NCBI GenBank assembly: GCA_021205205.1
Contig: JAJPXY010000150.1
Coordinates: forward strand, 1 to 43,824
Direction of reading: 5' to 3'
Length of the DNA stretch: 43,824 nucleotides
DNA from: Clostridiales bacterium
Lineage (GTDB): Bacteria > Bacillota > Clostridia > Oscillospirales > Oscillospiraceae
Part shown: positions 1 through 10,932 of the stretch, piece after piece
How positions within the stretch are numbered: the first letter of the stretch is position 1
How the letters are laid out: every line of letters starts with the position of its first letter
Program-made: the position numbers and the translations under genes
Notes under the pieces: generated by a model
Seen by the model: the letters and a program-made list of their open reading frames with translations, nothing else
Database searches by the model: none
What the model was told of the DNA's origin: nothing

Positions 1-1386
1 AAGGACTCCTTCCAGGAGGTGGACATCACCGGCATCACCATGCCCATCACCAAGTGCAACTACCTGGTGCGCGACGCCAAGGAGCTGGCCGACATCATCC
101 GGGAGGCCTTTGCCATCGCCCGCAGCGGACGGCCCGGTCCGGTCCTCATTGACATTTTGAAGAATGTCACCTATGATATGGTCAAGTACACCCCGCTGCC
201 CCTGTCCGAGCACCACCGCCACGGCAAGCTGGGCCGCCTGATGGCCCGGGAGAGCCACGACCTGAAGGCCGTGGAACCGGACCACGAGGACGTGAATATG
301 CTGGTGGAGCTGTTGCAGGACTGCAAGCGCCCCCTGGTGCTGGTGGGCGGCGGCGTCATCCGCAGCAAGGGCGCGGTGCCGGAGTTCCGCAAGTTCATCG
401 AGAAGCTGGGCGCGCCGGTGGCCTCCACCGTCATGGGCGGCGGCGCGTGCCCGGGGGACCACCCCCTGTTCACCGGCATGATCGGTATGCACGGCAACCA
501 CGCTTCCAACATCGCCAGCCACGACTGCGATATGCTCATCGCCATCGGCTGCCGGTTCTCTGACCGGGTCACCTGCGATGTGAACACCTTCGCTCCCAAC
601 GCCTGCGTGGTGCAGATCGACATCGACCGGGCGGAGATCGACAAAAACGTGCTGACCAGCCACCACATCATCGGCGATGCCCGCCGGGTGCTGGAGCTGC
701 TGAACGAGCGCATCATGCTCCAGGAATACGACTTTTCCGCCTGGCGGAAGGCCATCCTCTCGCTGAAGGAGCCGCCGCTGGAGCACAACGACGACAAGCT
801 GCTGCCCCACGAGATCCTGGAGAGCGTGGCTAAATTGGCCGGGAAGGACGTCATCATCGCCACCGACGTGGGCCAGCACCAGATGTGGGCCTGCCAGTAT
901 TTCCACTTCAACCGGCCCGGCCAGCTGCTGACCTCCGGCGGCTTCGGCACCATGGGCTTCGGCTACGGCGCGGCCTACGGCGCCAAGCTGGGCAACCCCG
1001 ACCAGGTGGTGGTCCACTGCACCGGCGACGGCTGCTTCCGCATGAACTGCCACGAGATGTCCACTGTCCAGCACTACGACATCCCCGTTATCACCATCAT
1101 TTTCGATAACCACACCCTGGGCATGGTCCGCCAGTGGCAGACCCTGATTTACGGCCAGCGCTACAGCCAGACCACCCTGGACCGCGGCCCCGACTTCGTC
1201 AAGCTGGCGGAGGCCTATGGCATCCCCGGCTACCGGGTCACCAACGTGGCCGAGTTCGAGGAGGCGTTCCAGAAGGCGCTGGACTCCGGCCACGCTGCCG
1301 TCATCGACGCCATGCTGGACATCGACGAGATGGTCCACCCCATGGTGGGCGGCACCAGCCCCGTGACCAATTTCCTGTTGGATTAA
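1..1386 (+). CDS. ilvB: Acetolactate synthase large subunit (5' truncated by window edge)
   Basis: Frame open from base 1 (KDSFQEVDITGITMPITK...), TPP-enzyme motifs (GDGCFRMNCHEMSTVQHYDIPVITIIFDN), followed by ilvN/ilvC/ilvD. Confidence 0.96.
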   Translation, partial: KDSFQEVDITGITMPITKCNYLVRDAKELADIIREAFAIARSGRPGPVLIDILKNVTYDMVKYTPLPLSEHHRHGKLGRLMARESHDLKAVEPDHEDVNMLVELLQDCKRPLVLVGGGVIRSKGAVPEFRKFIEKLGAPVASTVMGGGACPGDHPLFTGMIGMHGNHASNIASHDCDMLIAIGCRFSDRVTCDVNTFAPNACVVQIDIDRAEIDKNVLTSHHIIGDARRVLELLNERIMLQEYDFSAWRKAILSLKEPPLEHNDDKLLPHEILESVAKLAGKDVIIATDVGQHQMWACQYFHFNRPGQLLTSGGFGTMGFGYGAAYGAKLGNPDQVVVHCTGDGCFRMNCHEMSTVQHYDIPVITIIFDNHTLGMVRQWQTLIYGQRYSQTTLDRGPDFVKLAEAYGIPGYRVTNVAEFEEAFQKALDSGHAAVIDAMLDIDEMVHPMVGGTSPVTNFLLD

Positions 1387-1399
1387 GGAGGGAACTTTC

Positions 1400-2999
<1,600 letters not shown>

Positions 3000-3021
3000 G
3001 TTCCCTGATTGCAAAACACTG

Positions 3022-3050
3022 GGGGCAGGCAGCTTCTGCCTGCCCCTTTT
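3022..3050 (+). terminator. Intrinsic terminator/attenuator-like hairpin between ilvC and ilvD
   Basis: GGGGCAGGCAG-ctt-CTGCCTGCCCC followed by TTTTCTC. Confidence 0.75.
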
Positions 3051-3083
3051 CTCATACTCATTTGAACGTAAGGAGGAACCCCT

Positions 3084-4757
3084 ATGGCTCTCAAATCCGC
3101 CAACGTCACCCAGGGCGTGGACCGCGCCCCCAACCGCTCGCTGTTCGCGGCTCTGGGCTTCACCAAAGAGGAGACTGACCGCCCGCTGGTGGGCATCGTC
3201 AGTTCCTATAACGAGATCGTCCCCGGCCACATGAACATCGACAAAATCGCTGAGGCGGTCAAGGCCGGTGTCCGCATGGCTGGCGGTACCCCCATCGAGT
3301 TCCCGGCCATCGCTGTCTGCGACGGCATCGCCATGGGCCACATCGGTATGAAGTACTCCCTGGTCACCCGGGACCTGATTGCCGACTCCACCGAGTGCAT
3401 GGCCATCGCGCATCAGTTCGACGCCCTGGTGATGATTCCCAACTGCGACAAAAACGTGCCCGGCCTGCTGATGGCCGCCGCCCGCATCAACATCCCCACC
3501 ATCTTCGTCTCCGGCGGCCCCATGCTGGCCGGTAAGATGAACGATGGCCGTCGCACCTGCCTGAGCCATATGTTTGAGGCCGTGGGCGAGTACCACGCCG
3601 GCAAGCTGGACGAGGACGGCGTGGAGGAGTATATCGAGAACGCCTGCCCCTCCTGCGGCTCCTGCTCCGGTATGTACACTGCCAACTCCATGAACTGCCT
3701 GACCGAGGCCATCGGCATGGGCCTGCGGGGCAACGGCACCATTCCCGCCCCCTACTCCGCCCGGCTGCGCCTGGCGAAAAAGGCCGGTATGCAGGTGATG
3801 GAGCTGCTGCGGCAGAACATCCGCCCCCGGGACATCATGACCGCCGACGCTTTTCACAACGCCGAGACGGTGGACATGGCCCTGGGCTGCTCCACCAACA
3901 CCATGCTACACCTGCCCGCCATCGCCCACGAGTGCGGCATTGAGCTGGACCTGAATATGTCCAACGAGATCGCCGCCGTCACCCCCAACCTGTGCCACCT
4001 GGCCCCCGCCGGGTTCACCTATATGGAGGACCTGGAGCAGGCGGGCGGCGTCTACGCCGTCATGAAGGAGCTGGCCGACGCGGGTCTGCTGAAAACCGAC
4101 CTCATCACCTGCACCGGCAAGACCGTGGGTGAGAACATCGCGGGTGCCGTCAACCGCGACCCGGAGATCATCCGCCCCATCGACAACCCCTTCATGAAAA
4201 CCGGCGGTATCGCTGTCCTCTTTGGCAACCTGGCTCCCGACGGCTGCGTGGTCAAGCAGGCCGCCGTGGCCCCGGAGATGATGCAGCACAGCGGCCCCGC
4301 CCGCGTCTTTGACAGCGAGGAGGACGCCATTGCCGTCATCTACGCCGGCGGCATCAAGCCCGGCGACGTGGTGGTCATCCGCTACGAAGGCCCCAAGGGC
4401 GGCCCCGGTATGCGGGAAATGCTCAACCCCACCTCGGCTATCTGCGGCATGGGCCTGGGCGAATCCGTGGCCCTTATCACCGACGGGCGCTTCTCCGGCG
4501 CCACCCGCGGCGCGTCCATCGGACACGTCTCCCCCGAAGCCGCCGCAGGCGGCATGATCGGCTTGGTGGAGGAGGGCGACATCATCTCCATCGACATCCC
4601 CGCCCACACCATTTCCTTGGACGTGCCCGAGGACGTGCTGGCCGCCCGGAAGGCCGCCTGGGTCTGCCCGGAGCCGAAGGTCAAGACCGGCTACCTGGCC
4701 CGGTATGCCTCCCTGGTCACCTCCGCCGACAAGGGCGCGGTGCTGCGGACGCTGTGA
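3084..4757 (+). CDS. ilvD: Dihydroxy-acid dehydratase
   Basis: Full-length ILVD/EDD family ([64 protein letters not shown]). Confidence 0.97.
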   Translation: MALKSANVTQGVDRAPNRSLFAALGFTKEETDRPLVGIVSSYNEIVPGHMNIDKIAEAVKAGVRMAGGTPIEFPAIAVCDGIAMGHIGMKYSLVTRDLIADSTECMAIAHQFDALVMIPNCDKNVPGLLMAAARINIPTIFVSGGPMLAGKMNDGRRTCLSHMFEAVGEYHAGKLDEDGVEEYIENACPSCGSCSGMYTANSMNCLTEAIGMGLRGNGTIPAPYSARLRLAKKAGMQVMELLRQNIRPRDIMTADAFHNAETVDMALGCSTNTMLHLPAIAHECGIELDLNMSNEIAAVTPNLCHLAPAGFTYMEDLEQAGGVYAVMKELADAGLLKTDLITCTGKTVGENIAGAVNRDPEIIRPIDNPFMKTGGIAVLFGNLAPDGCVVKQAAVAPEMMQHSGPARVFDSEEDAIAVIYAGGIKPGDVVVIRYEGPKGGPGMREMLNPTSAICGMGLGESVALITDGRFSGATRGASIGHVSPEAAAGGMIGLVEEGDIISIDIPAHTISLDVPEDVLAARKAAWVCPEPKVKTGYLARYASLVTSADKGAVLRTL

Positions 4758-4814
4758 GACAGTGTCTTGTGCCTAGTGGCCTGACCATCTGACAACTTTT
4801 TATCAGCCTTCCAC

Positions 4815-4855
4815 GGGAGCGCCGCGCTTTGCGGCGCTCCCAAACTGTTTCTTTG
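4815..4855 (+). terminator. Probable terminator after ilvD
   Basis: GGGAGCGCCGC-gcttt-GCGGCGCTCCC followed by a T-rich tail (aaactgtttcttt). Confidence 0.55.
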
Positions 4856-4867
4856 GTCCAAATCACA

Positions 4868-4896
4868 TTGCAATTTTTCCCGGTTCGGGGTATGAT
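4868..4896 (+). promoter_or_regulatory. Sigma70-type promoter for pepD
   Basis: TTGCAA-17 nt-TATGAT upstream of the ATG at 4934. Confidence 0.6.
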
Positions 4897-4933
4897 AGGA
4901 ACAGTAAACATTGCACGACAAAGGAGAATCAAC

Positions 4934-6382
4934 ATGGCAGTTTTGTCCCATCTGGAACCGGCTTCGGCGTTCCACTATTTCGAGGAACTTTGTTCCATCC
5001 CCCACGGCTCCGGCAACACCCGCGCCGTCAGCGACTACTGCGTCCGCTTCGCCCAGGTCCACGGCCTGCGGTATGTGCAGGACGAGCACAACAACGTTAT
5101 CATTTACCAGCCCGGCACCCCCGGCTATGAGCAGTCCCCGGCGGTGATGCTCCAGGGTCACCTGGACATGGTCTGCGAGAAGGAGCCGGACTGCGACATC
5201 GATTTTGCCGCCGACGGCCTGCGGCTCCAGGTGGAGGACGGGGTCATCTCTGCCCGGGGCACCACCCTGGGAGGCGACGACGGCATCGCCGTGGCCTACG
5301 CCCTGGCGATTCTGGCGGCGGAGGACATCCCCCACCCGCCCCTGGAGGTGGTGCTGACGGTGGACGAGGAGATCGGTCTGCTGGGGGCCGCCGCATTGGA
5401 CGGCAGCCTGCTCCAGTCCCGCATCCTGCTCAACATAGACTCCGAGGAGGAGGGACACCTGCTCATCAGCTGCGCCGGAGGCGCCACCGCCACCTGCCGC
5501 CTGCCGGTGGAGCGAGGGGAGGTCTCCGGCCAGCTGGCCACGCTGACCGTGGAGGGCCTCCGGGGCGGCCACTCCGGCACCGAAATCATCCAGAACCGGG
5601 CCAATGCCAACGTGCTGTTGGGCCGGGCGCTCTACGCGCTGGACCGGGAGCTGGACTACGATCTGCTCCGGGTGGACGGCGGAACAAAGGACAACGCCAT
5701 TCCCCGGCAGTCCGTGGCCCAGCTGATGGTGAACCCGGAAGAAGGGGAGACTCTGGCCGAGTTTGCGGCGGAGTGGAGCGCCACCTTCGCCAAGGAGTTC
5801 CAGTCCACTGACCCCGGTGTTTCCCTCCGGCTGGGGCTGGGGGAGGAGGGGACCTTCTCCGCCATGGGTGAGTCGGACAAGTGTACCGTGGTGTCCAGCC
5901 TGATTCTGCTGCCCAACGGCATCCAGCGCATGAGCGGCGACATCCCCGGCCTGGTGCAGACCTCCCTGAACCTGGGCATTTTGCAGACCAGCGAGGACGA
6001 GGTCTCCGCCAGCTTCTCCGTCCGCAGCAGCGTGAGCAGCGAAAAGACCGCCCTGCTCCACAAGCTCACCGCCCTGATGGGAGTGCTGGGGGGACGGCTG
6101 GAGGTCTCCGGGGAGTACCCCGCCTGGGAGTACCGCCCGGATTCCCCTCTGCGGGACCTGATGGTGCAGGTGTTCCAGGAGCAGTACGGCCACCCACCGG
6201 TGGTGGAAGCCATTCACGCCGGGGTGGAGTGCGGCCTGCTGTCCTACAAGCTGCCGGGGCTGGACTGCGTCTCCTTCGGGCCGGACATGAAGGACGTACA
6301 CACCACCTCCGAGCGGATGGACGTGGCCTCGGTGCAGCGGGTGTGGAAGTACCTGCTGGAGGTGCTGAAACGGCTGAAATGA
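4934..6382 (+). CDS. pepD: Aminoacyl-histidine dipeptidase / cytosolic nonspecific dipeptidase (M20 PepD-type)
   Basis: MAVLSHLEPASAFHYFEELCSIPHGSGNT...LQGHLDMVCEK...GTTLGGDDGIAVAYALAIL; RBS aaaggag. Confidence 0.93.
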   Translation: MAVLSHLEPASAFHYFEELCSIPHGSGNTRAVSDYCVRFAQVHGLRYVQDEHNNVIIYQPGTPGYEQSPAVMLQGHLDMVCEKEPDCDIDFAADGLRLQVEDGVISARGTTLGGDDGIAVAYALAILAAEDIPHPPLEVVLTVDEEIGLLGAAALDGSLLQSRILLNIDSEEEGHLLISCAGGATATCRLPVERGEVSGQLATLTVEGLRGGHSGTEIIQNRANANVLLGRALYALDRELDYDLLRVDGGTKDNAIPRQSVAQLMVNPEEGETLAEFAAEWSATFAKEFQSTDPGVSLRLGLGEEGTFSAMGESDKCTVVSSLILLPNGIQRMSGDIPGLVQTSLNLGILQTSEDEVSASFSVRSSVSSEKTALLHKLTALMGVLGGRLEVSGEYPAWEYRPDSPLRDLMVQVFQEQYGHPPVVEAIHAGVECGLLSYKLPGLDCVSFGPDMKDVHTTSERMDVASVQRVWKYLLEVLKRLK

Positions 6383-6723
6383 TGGAATTTTCTCACTACA
6401 AGCTGGAGATTTACGTGCCGGAGAGCCACTTCGAGGCCGTTCGCGCCGCCCTGTTCCAGGTGGACGCGGGTCACATCGGCGCCTATGACCGGTGCCTGAG
6501 CTGGTCGCCGGTTCGCTCCTGCTGGCGGCCCCTGGCGGGGACCAGCCCCTATCTGGGGACAGAGGGCGCGCTGGAGGAGGCCGACGAGATAAAGGTTGAG
6601 GTGACGGTCACTGCCGCCCGGCTGGCGGAGACGCTGGCTGCCGTTCGAGCGGTCCACCCCTACGAGGAACCGGTCATTCAGGTGATTCCCCTGATGCTGT
6701 CAATCGGCGAGAAAAATGGTTGA
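6379..6723 (+). CDS. Small YqfO/NIF3-like (PII/CutA-like fold) standalone domain protein
   Basis: MMEFSHYKLEIYVPESHFEAVRAALFQVDAGHIGAYDRCLSWSP...VHPYEEPVIQVIPL, the typical YqfO-type insert domain; ATGA overlap with pepD. Confidence 0.75.
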   Translation: MMEFSHYKLEIYVPESHFEAVRAALFQVDAGHIGAYDRCLSWSPVRSCWRPLAGTSPYLGTEGALEEADEIKVEVTVTAARLAETLAAVRAVHPYEEPVIQVIPLMLSIGEKNG

Positions 6724-6747
6724 CAAACGCCTGAAATCTGCTATACT
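6720..6747 (+). promoter_or_regulatory. Promoter of bioB
   Basis: TTGACA-16 nt-TATACT; the -35 overlaps the stop codon of the preceding gene. Confidence 0.75.
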
Positions 6748-6749
6748 AA

Positions 6750-6780
6750 TTGATAACTCCGTTTAACAATGGGTTGACAA
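6750..6780 (+). promoter_or_regulatory. Putative BirA biotin operator
   Basis: TTGATAAC-N15-GTTGACAA inverted arms directly downstream of the -10, compared with the Firmicutes BirA site TTGTTAAC-N15-GTTAACAA. Confidence 0.65.
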
Positions 6781-6800
6781 TCAGAAGGGGAGCGGCAGAC

Positions 6801-7832
6801 GTGGACGTACAGAAGCTGGCACAGGAGATCATCAACGGCAGACGGCTGACCCGGGAGGACGACCTCTCCGGGTTTCTCACCTGCGACTTGGACGCCCTCT
6901 GCGCCGGGGCGGACGCCATCCGCGCCGCCTGCGTGGGGGACAAGGTAGACCTGTGCTCCATCATCAACGGGCGCAGCGGACGCTGTCCGGAGGACTGTAA
7001 ATACTGCGCCCAGTCGGTCCACCACCATACAAGCTGTGAGGTGTACCCCTTCCTGCCGGAGGAGGACATCGTGGCGGCGTGCCGCCTCCACGAGAGCGAG
7101 GGAGTGGACCGGTTCTCCATCGTCACCTCCGGGCGGGCGCTGACCGGCGAGGAGTTCGACAAGGCTGTCCACGCCTACGAGACGATGCACCGGGAGTGTA
7201 AGATTGAGCTGTGTGCGTCCATGGGCTTTCTGACCGCCCAGCAGCTCCACCGGCTCCACCAGGCGGGGGTCACCAGCTACCACCACAACATCGAGACTTC
7301 CCGGCGCAACTTCCCCAACATCTGCACCACCCACACCTACGACCAGAAAATTGAGACCTTGAAGCTGGTCAAGGCCGAGGGAATGTGTGCCTGTTCCGGC
7401 GGCATCATCGGTATGGGGGAGACCTGGGAGGACCGGCTGGACATGGCCATCAGCCTGGCCGAGCTGGGCATTGATTCCATCCCCCTGAACGCACTGATGC
7501 CCATTCCAGGCACCCCGCTGGAGGGCACGCCCCGGCTGACTGAGGCGGAAATTTTGCGCACCGTGGCTTTTTTCCGGTACATCAACCCGGAGGCCAACAT
7601 CCGTCTTGCTGCGGGCCGCGCCCTAATGGAGCGGGACGGCGAGCGGGCTTTCCAGTCTGGGGCCTCCGCCACCATCACCGGCAATATGCTGACCACCGCC
7701 GCCCGGGCCACCATCCAGAGCGACAAGCGGATGCTGACCGCCCTGGGCCGGGACGTGACGCCGGAGTGGGTGCGCCCCTCCGCCGGGCGGCTGGCCGATT
7801 TGGCCAAAAGGGCCGAAGAAGTGGCTGTTTGA
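6801..7832 (+). CDS. bioB: Biotin synthase (radical SAM)
   Basis: CxxxCxxC motif in SGRCPEDCKYCAQS, HHNIETSRRNF, NALMPIPGTPLE; likely GTG start at 6801 after gaaggggag (ORF track starts at 6750). Confidence 0.93.
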   Translation: MDVQKLAQEIINGRRLTREDDLSGFLTCDLDALCAGADAIRAACVGDKVDLCSIINGRSGRCPEDCKYCAQSVHHHTSCEVYPFLPEEDIVAACRLHESEGVDRFSIVTSGRALTGEEFDKAVHAYETMHRECKIELCASMGFLTAQQLHRLHQAGVTSYHHNIETSRRNFPNICTTHTYDQKIETLKLVKAEGMCACSGGIIGMGETWEDRLDMAISLAELGIDSIPLNALMPIPGTPLEGTPRLTEAEILRTVAFFRYINPEANIRLAAGRALMERDGERAFQSGASATITGNMLTTAARATIQSDKRMLTALGRDVTPEWVRPSAGRLADLAKRAEEVAV

Positions 7833-7861
7833 AAGACAGGTGAACTGTATACAAACCAAAA

Positions 7862-7900
7862 GGGAACCACCCGAAATCCGGCGGGTGGTTCCCTTTTTTT
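7862..7900 (+). terminator. Intrinsic terminator of bioB
   Basis: GGGAACCACCCG...CGGGTGGTTCCC followed by TTTTTTT, between convergent bioB and truB. Confidence 0.88.
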
Positions 7901-7907
7901 GCGTGTT

Positions 7908-8792
7908 CTATGTTGTTTCTACCTCAAAAAAGCTCTTGACGGTGCGCATTTCCCCGGCTTTTCGCTCCCCCAGCATGAGGAACGTGCCGTCCGCTCCGTA
8001 GACCCGAAACCGCCCGTCCGCCCCCTCCAGCCGGAAGGGGTTGCCGTTGCGGCAAAGCCGCTCCTGCCGCCCGGCGACGGTGACCGCCGGGTACTGAGCA
8101 AACAGCGTGTCGATGGGCCGGAGCAATTCACTCACCCGGCCTTCCTCCACTGCGGCGGCCACCTGCTCCAGCGTGACGGCGTCCGCCAGGGTGAACCCCG
8201 CCGCCTGAGTGCGCCGCAGGGCGGCCATGGCCCCGCCGCAGCCCAGCGCCTGGCCGATGTCGTGGCAGAGGGTGCGGATGTACGTCCCCTTGGAACAGCG
8301 CACCCGCAGGGCGTAAGCCCCAGGCCCCAGTTCCTCCCCCAACTCCAGGGCGTAGATGGTGACGGGGCGGGGCGGCCGCTCCACGGTCTTGCCCGCCCGG
8401 GCCAGCTGGTAGAGCTTTTTGCCGTTCCGTTTCAGGGCGGAGTACATGGGCGGCACCTGCAAGATGTCCCCCCGGAACTGGGGCAGCACCGCCTCGATGT
8501 CCTCACGGGAGCAGGTGACGGGCCGCTGGTGCAAAACCTGCCCGGTGGTGTCCTGGGTGTCGGTCTCCAGCCCCAGCTGGAGGGTGGCCAGGTACTCCTT
8601 CTCGCCGCCCTCGGCGAACTCCGCCCCCCGGGTGGCCCGGCCCACGAACACCGTCAGCACCCCGGTGGCCATGGGGTCCAGCGTCCCGGCGTGGCCCACC
8701 CGGCGCTCCCCCAGCAGACGACGGAGCTTGGCGCAGACGTCCATGCTGGTCCAGTCCTGGGGCTTGTCAATGATGATGATTCCGTTTGGCAT
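7908..8792 (-). CDS. truB: tRNA pseudouridine(55) synthase TruB
   Basis: MPNGIIIIDKPQDWTSMDVCAKLRRLLGERRVGHAGTLDPMATGVLTVFVGRATR. Confidence 0.96.
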   Translation of the reverse strand: MPNGIIIIDKPQDWTSMDVCAKLRRLLGERRVGHAGTLDPMATGVLTVFVGRATRGAEFAEGGEKEYLATLQLGLETDTQDTTGQVLHQRPVTCSREDIEAVLPQFRGDILQVPPMYSALKRNGKKLYQLARAGKTVERPPRPVTIYALELGEELGPGAYALRVRCSKGTYIRTLCHDIGQALGCGGAMAALRRTQAAGFTLADAVTLEQVAAAVEEGRVSELLRPIDTLFAQYPAVTVAGRQERLCRNGNPFRLEGADGRFRVYGADGTFLMLGERKAGEMRTVKSFFEVETT

Positions 8793-8811
8793 GATTCTCC
8801 TGCCTTACTCT

Positions 8812-9354
8812 TTAGAACAATTCCTGCAAATGCGCTCTGGCATAGCGGACACACAGGGCCTCCAGCGGCGTTTCGCCGTACAGGTCGCAGTAAGCGCTGT
8901 CGAAGGCGTTCAGCGGGCAGTTCTCACACTGTTCTCCGCAATGTACCATCTGGGCGGTTCCGGAACTGCCCACCTGATGCACGTCAACGCTCTGTTTGAC
9001 CACAACATCGTGGAACAGCTCCCGATAAGGCTCCGCCTCCAGCGCGGCCAGCGCGTCCTCCAGATAGGGGACGCTTTCCGGGCAGTTGTCAAAAAACTGG
9101 CACAGCCCGCCGTTTTGCACCTCCATGTCAAAGAGGAACGCGGTGTGCAGCGTCCGCTTCGCGCCGGGGGCAGTCAGCGCGTCGTCGTCCAGGCTGGCGG
9201 TGACGCACGCCCACAGCTCCTCGTCAGAGAGGGCTGCGGCCTCTTCCAGGGTCGTGTTCCTCCAACGCTCCTTTGCCTCCTGCGCCTTTTTCTCAATGGT
9301 TTGCAGCTCTTTGAAGAACGCCCACCCGTCTTTGAGGCTCCGTAACAGGCCCAT
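8812..9354 (-). CDS. DUF4375/DMP19-family protein with Cys-rich C-terminal segment
   Basis: VQNGGLCQFFDNCPESVPYLEDAL matches the NGG.xQFF motif; RBS ggagg before the ATG at 9354. Confidence 0.7.
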   Translation of the reverse strand: MGLLRSLKDGWAFFKELQTIEKKAQEAKERWRNTTLEEAAALSDEELWACVTASLDDDALTAPGAKRTLHTAFLFDMEVQNGGLCQFFDNCPESVPYLEDALAALEAEPYRELFHDVVVKQSVDVHQVGSSGTAQMVHCGEQCENCPLNAFDSAYCDLYGETPLEALCVRYARAHLQELF

Positions 9355-9356
9355 TG

Positions 9357-10310
9357 TCACGCCTCCGCGCCCAACACCTGCATGATGCTTTCATAGACCA
9401 CCTGCCGGGCGTGTTCCACAGTCCCGGCCACGCTGCCCCCGGCGGCGGCGGCGTGACCGCCGCCCCCCATCAGGGCGCAGACCTGGCTGGCGTTGATGTA
9501 GTTGGGGTCGGTGCGCAGGGAAATTTTGCACTTGCCGGGGGCCAGCTCCCGGATGGTAGCGGCGCAGCGCACCCCCTCGATGACGGCGGCGAAGGAGGAC
9601 AGCTCCTCGCAGTCCCCCTCGTCGGCGTCCACGCTGGCCTTGTCCGCAATGGTGATACAGCCAATGCAGATTTTCCCATCCTCGAAGAATTGCTCCGAGG
9701 CCATCAGCTTGGACTGCAAGCTTAGCTCCTTGAAGGATTTGGTCTGGAAAAAGTGTTTGTTCACCGGGGAAAAGTCGCCGTATTCCATCAGCTCCGCCGC
9801 GATACGGTGGGTGGTGGGGGTGGTGTTGCTGTAGGCGAAGCAGCCGCAGTCGGTGGAGATGGCGATATACAGTGCCTGAGCGATGTCCTTTGTCAGCGGA
9901 CACAGTCCCTTGACGATGCGGTAGACCACCTCACCGGCGGCGGCGGCGTCCGCGTCCAGACAGGTCTCCTGGGCGTAAAAGGTGTTGCTGCCGTGGTGGT
10001 CGATGCAAAGCTCCGTTTTGCCCAAATACGCCTGCTGGGGTCCCTCCGGGAACAGGTTCTCGGTGGCGATGTCCACCGCCACGATGTGCTCCGGCACGTA
10101 GCCCTCCGGCGCCCACCGGAAGTCCAGGAACCCCTCGTAGGTGCGGGCGACGCCGGGATTGGGCAGGGTGTAGGCGGTCTTGCCCAGCTGTTCCAGGGCC
10201 AGACACAGAGCGGTGGCGCAGCCCAGGGTGTCCCCGTCCGGCCGGATGTGGGTCAGCACCAGAAAATTGTCCCGCTCCCGGAGCCACTGAATGGCCTGCT
10301 GTTCAGTCAT
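9357..10310 (-). CDS. nrnA: DHH/DHHA1 phosphoesterase, bifunctional oligoribonuclease/PAP phosphatase NrnA
   Basis: VLTHIRPDGDTLGCATAL, CIDHHGSNTFYA, GGGGHAAAAGGSV; ATGA overlap with rbfA. Confidence 0.93.
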   Translation of the reverse strand: MTEQQAIQWLRERDNFLVLTHIRPDGDTLGCATALCLALEQLGKTAYTLPNPGVARTYEGFLDFRWAPEGYVPEHIVAVDIATENLFPEGPQQAYLGKTELCIDHHGSNTFYAQETCLDADAAAAGEVVYRIVKGLCPLTKDIAQALYIAISTDCGCFAYSNTTPTTHRIAAELMEYGDFSPVNKHFFQTKSFKELSLQSKLMASEQFFEDGKICIGCITIADKASVDADEGDCEELSSFAAVIEGVRCAATIRELAPGKCKISLRTDPNYINASQVCALMGGGGHAAAAGGSVAGTVEHARQVVYESIMQVLGAEA

Positions 10311-10684
10311 AGCGTGTCCTCCGTTTCCGCCGGGGCCTCGTCCGGCTGGATGTCCAGCTCGTTCATCATCTGAATGAGTTTGGCCCCCCGGTCGATGGAG
10401 TCGTCCGCGATGAATTGCAGCTCCGGCGTGTAGCGCAGGGTCATCCGGCGGCCCAGCTCCCGGCGCAGGTAGCCCGCGCTGGATTTCAGGCCCCGCATGA
10501 CCTCCTTCGCGTCGTCCTTGTCCAGAGTGGAGACGTAGACCTTGCAATAGCGCAGGTCGGTGGTGGTGTCCACCCGGGTGATGGAAATCAAACCCCGGAC
10601 ACGGGGGTCTTTCAGGGTGGGGATCATGGACGCAAGCTCCCGCTTGATGTCGTCGTTGATGCGTCCAATGCGATAACTTGCCAT
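10307..10684 (-). CDS. rbfA: 30S ribosome-binding factor A
   Basis: MASYRIGRINDDIKRELASMIPTLKDPRVRGLISITRVDTTTDLRYCKVYVS. Confidence 0.95.
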   Translation of the reverse strand: MASYRIGRINDDIKRELASMIPTLKDPRVRGLISITRVDTTTDLRYCKVYVSTLDKDDAKEVMRGLKSSAGYLRRELGRRMTLRYTPELQFIADDSIDRGAKLIQMMNELDIQPDEAPAETEDTL

Positions 10685-10774
10685 AATAACGCTCCTTTGT
10701 TTGGGGAAATAAGAAAGAGGGGCGCGGAACACAGAATTGCCCTTCTGTATTCTGCGCCCTCTGCGGTGTTTTGA

Positions 10775-10813
10775 TTCAATTCGCAATTTGCAGTTGGCAA
10801 TTAGCAATTACGC
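10775..10813. repeat. Dispersed CAATTxGCAATT-type intergenic repeat
   Basis: ttcaattcgcaatttgcagttggcaattagcaattacgcc; related to other intergenic copies in this window. Confidence 0.5.
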
Positions 10814-10897
10814 CTTATTTTCACATTTACCTAGAACATTTACGCCGGGGTTTCCTGGACGGTCAACCATTTTTGACGTTCGTTCCGTTTACCGGTT

Positions 10898-10932
10898 CAA
10901 CTGCACATTGCACATTGCTAATTGCACATTTA
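10898..10932. repeat. Dispersed TTGCACATTGC-type intergenic repeat
   Basis: caactgcacattgcacattgctaattgcacattta. Confidence 0.55.
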
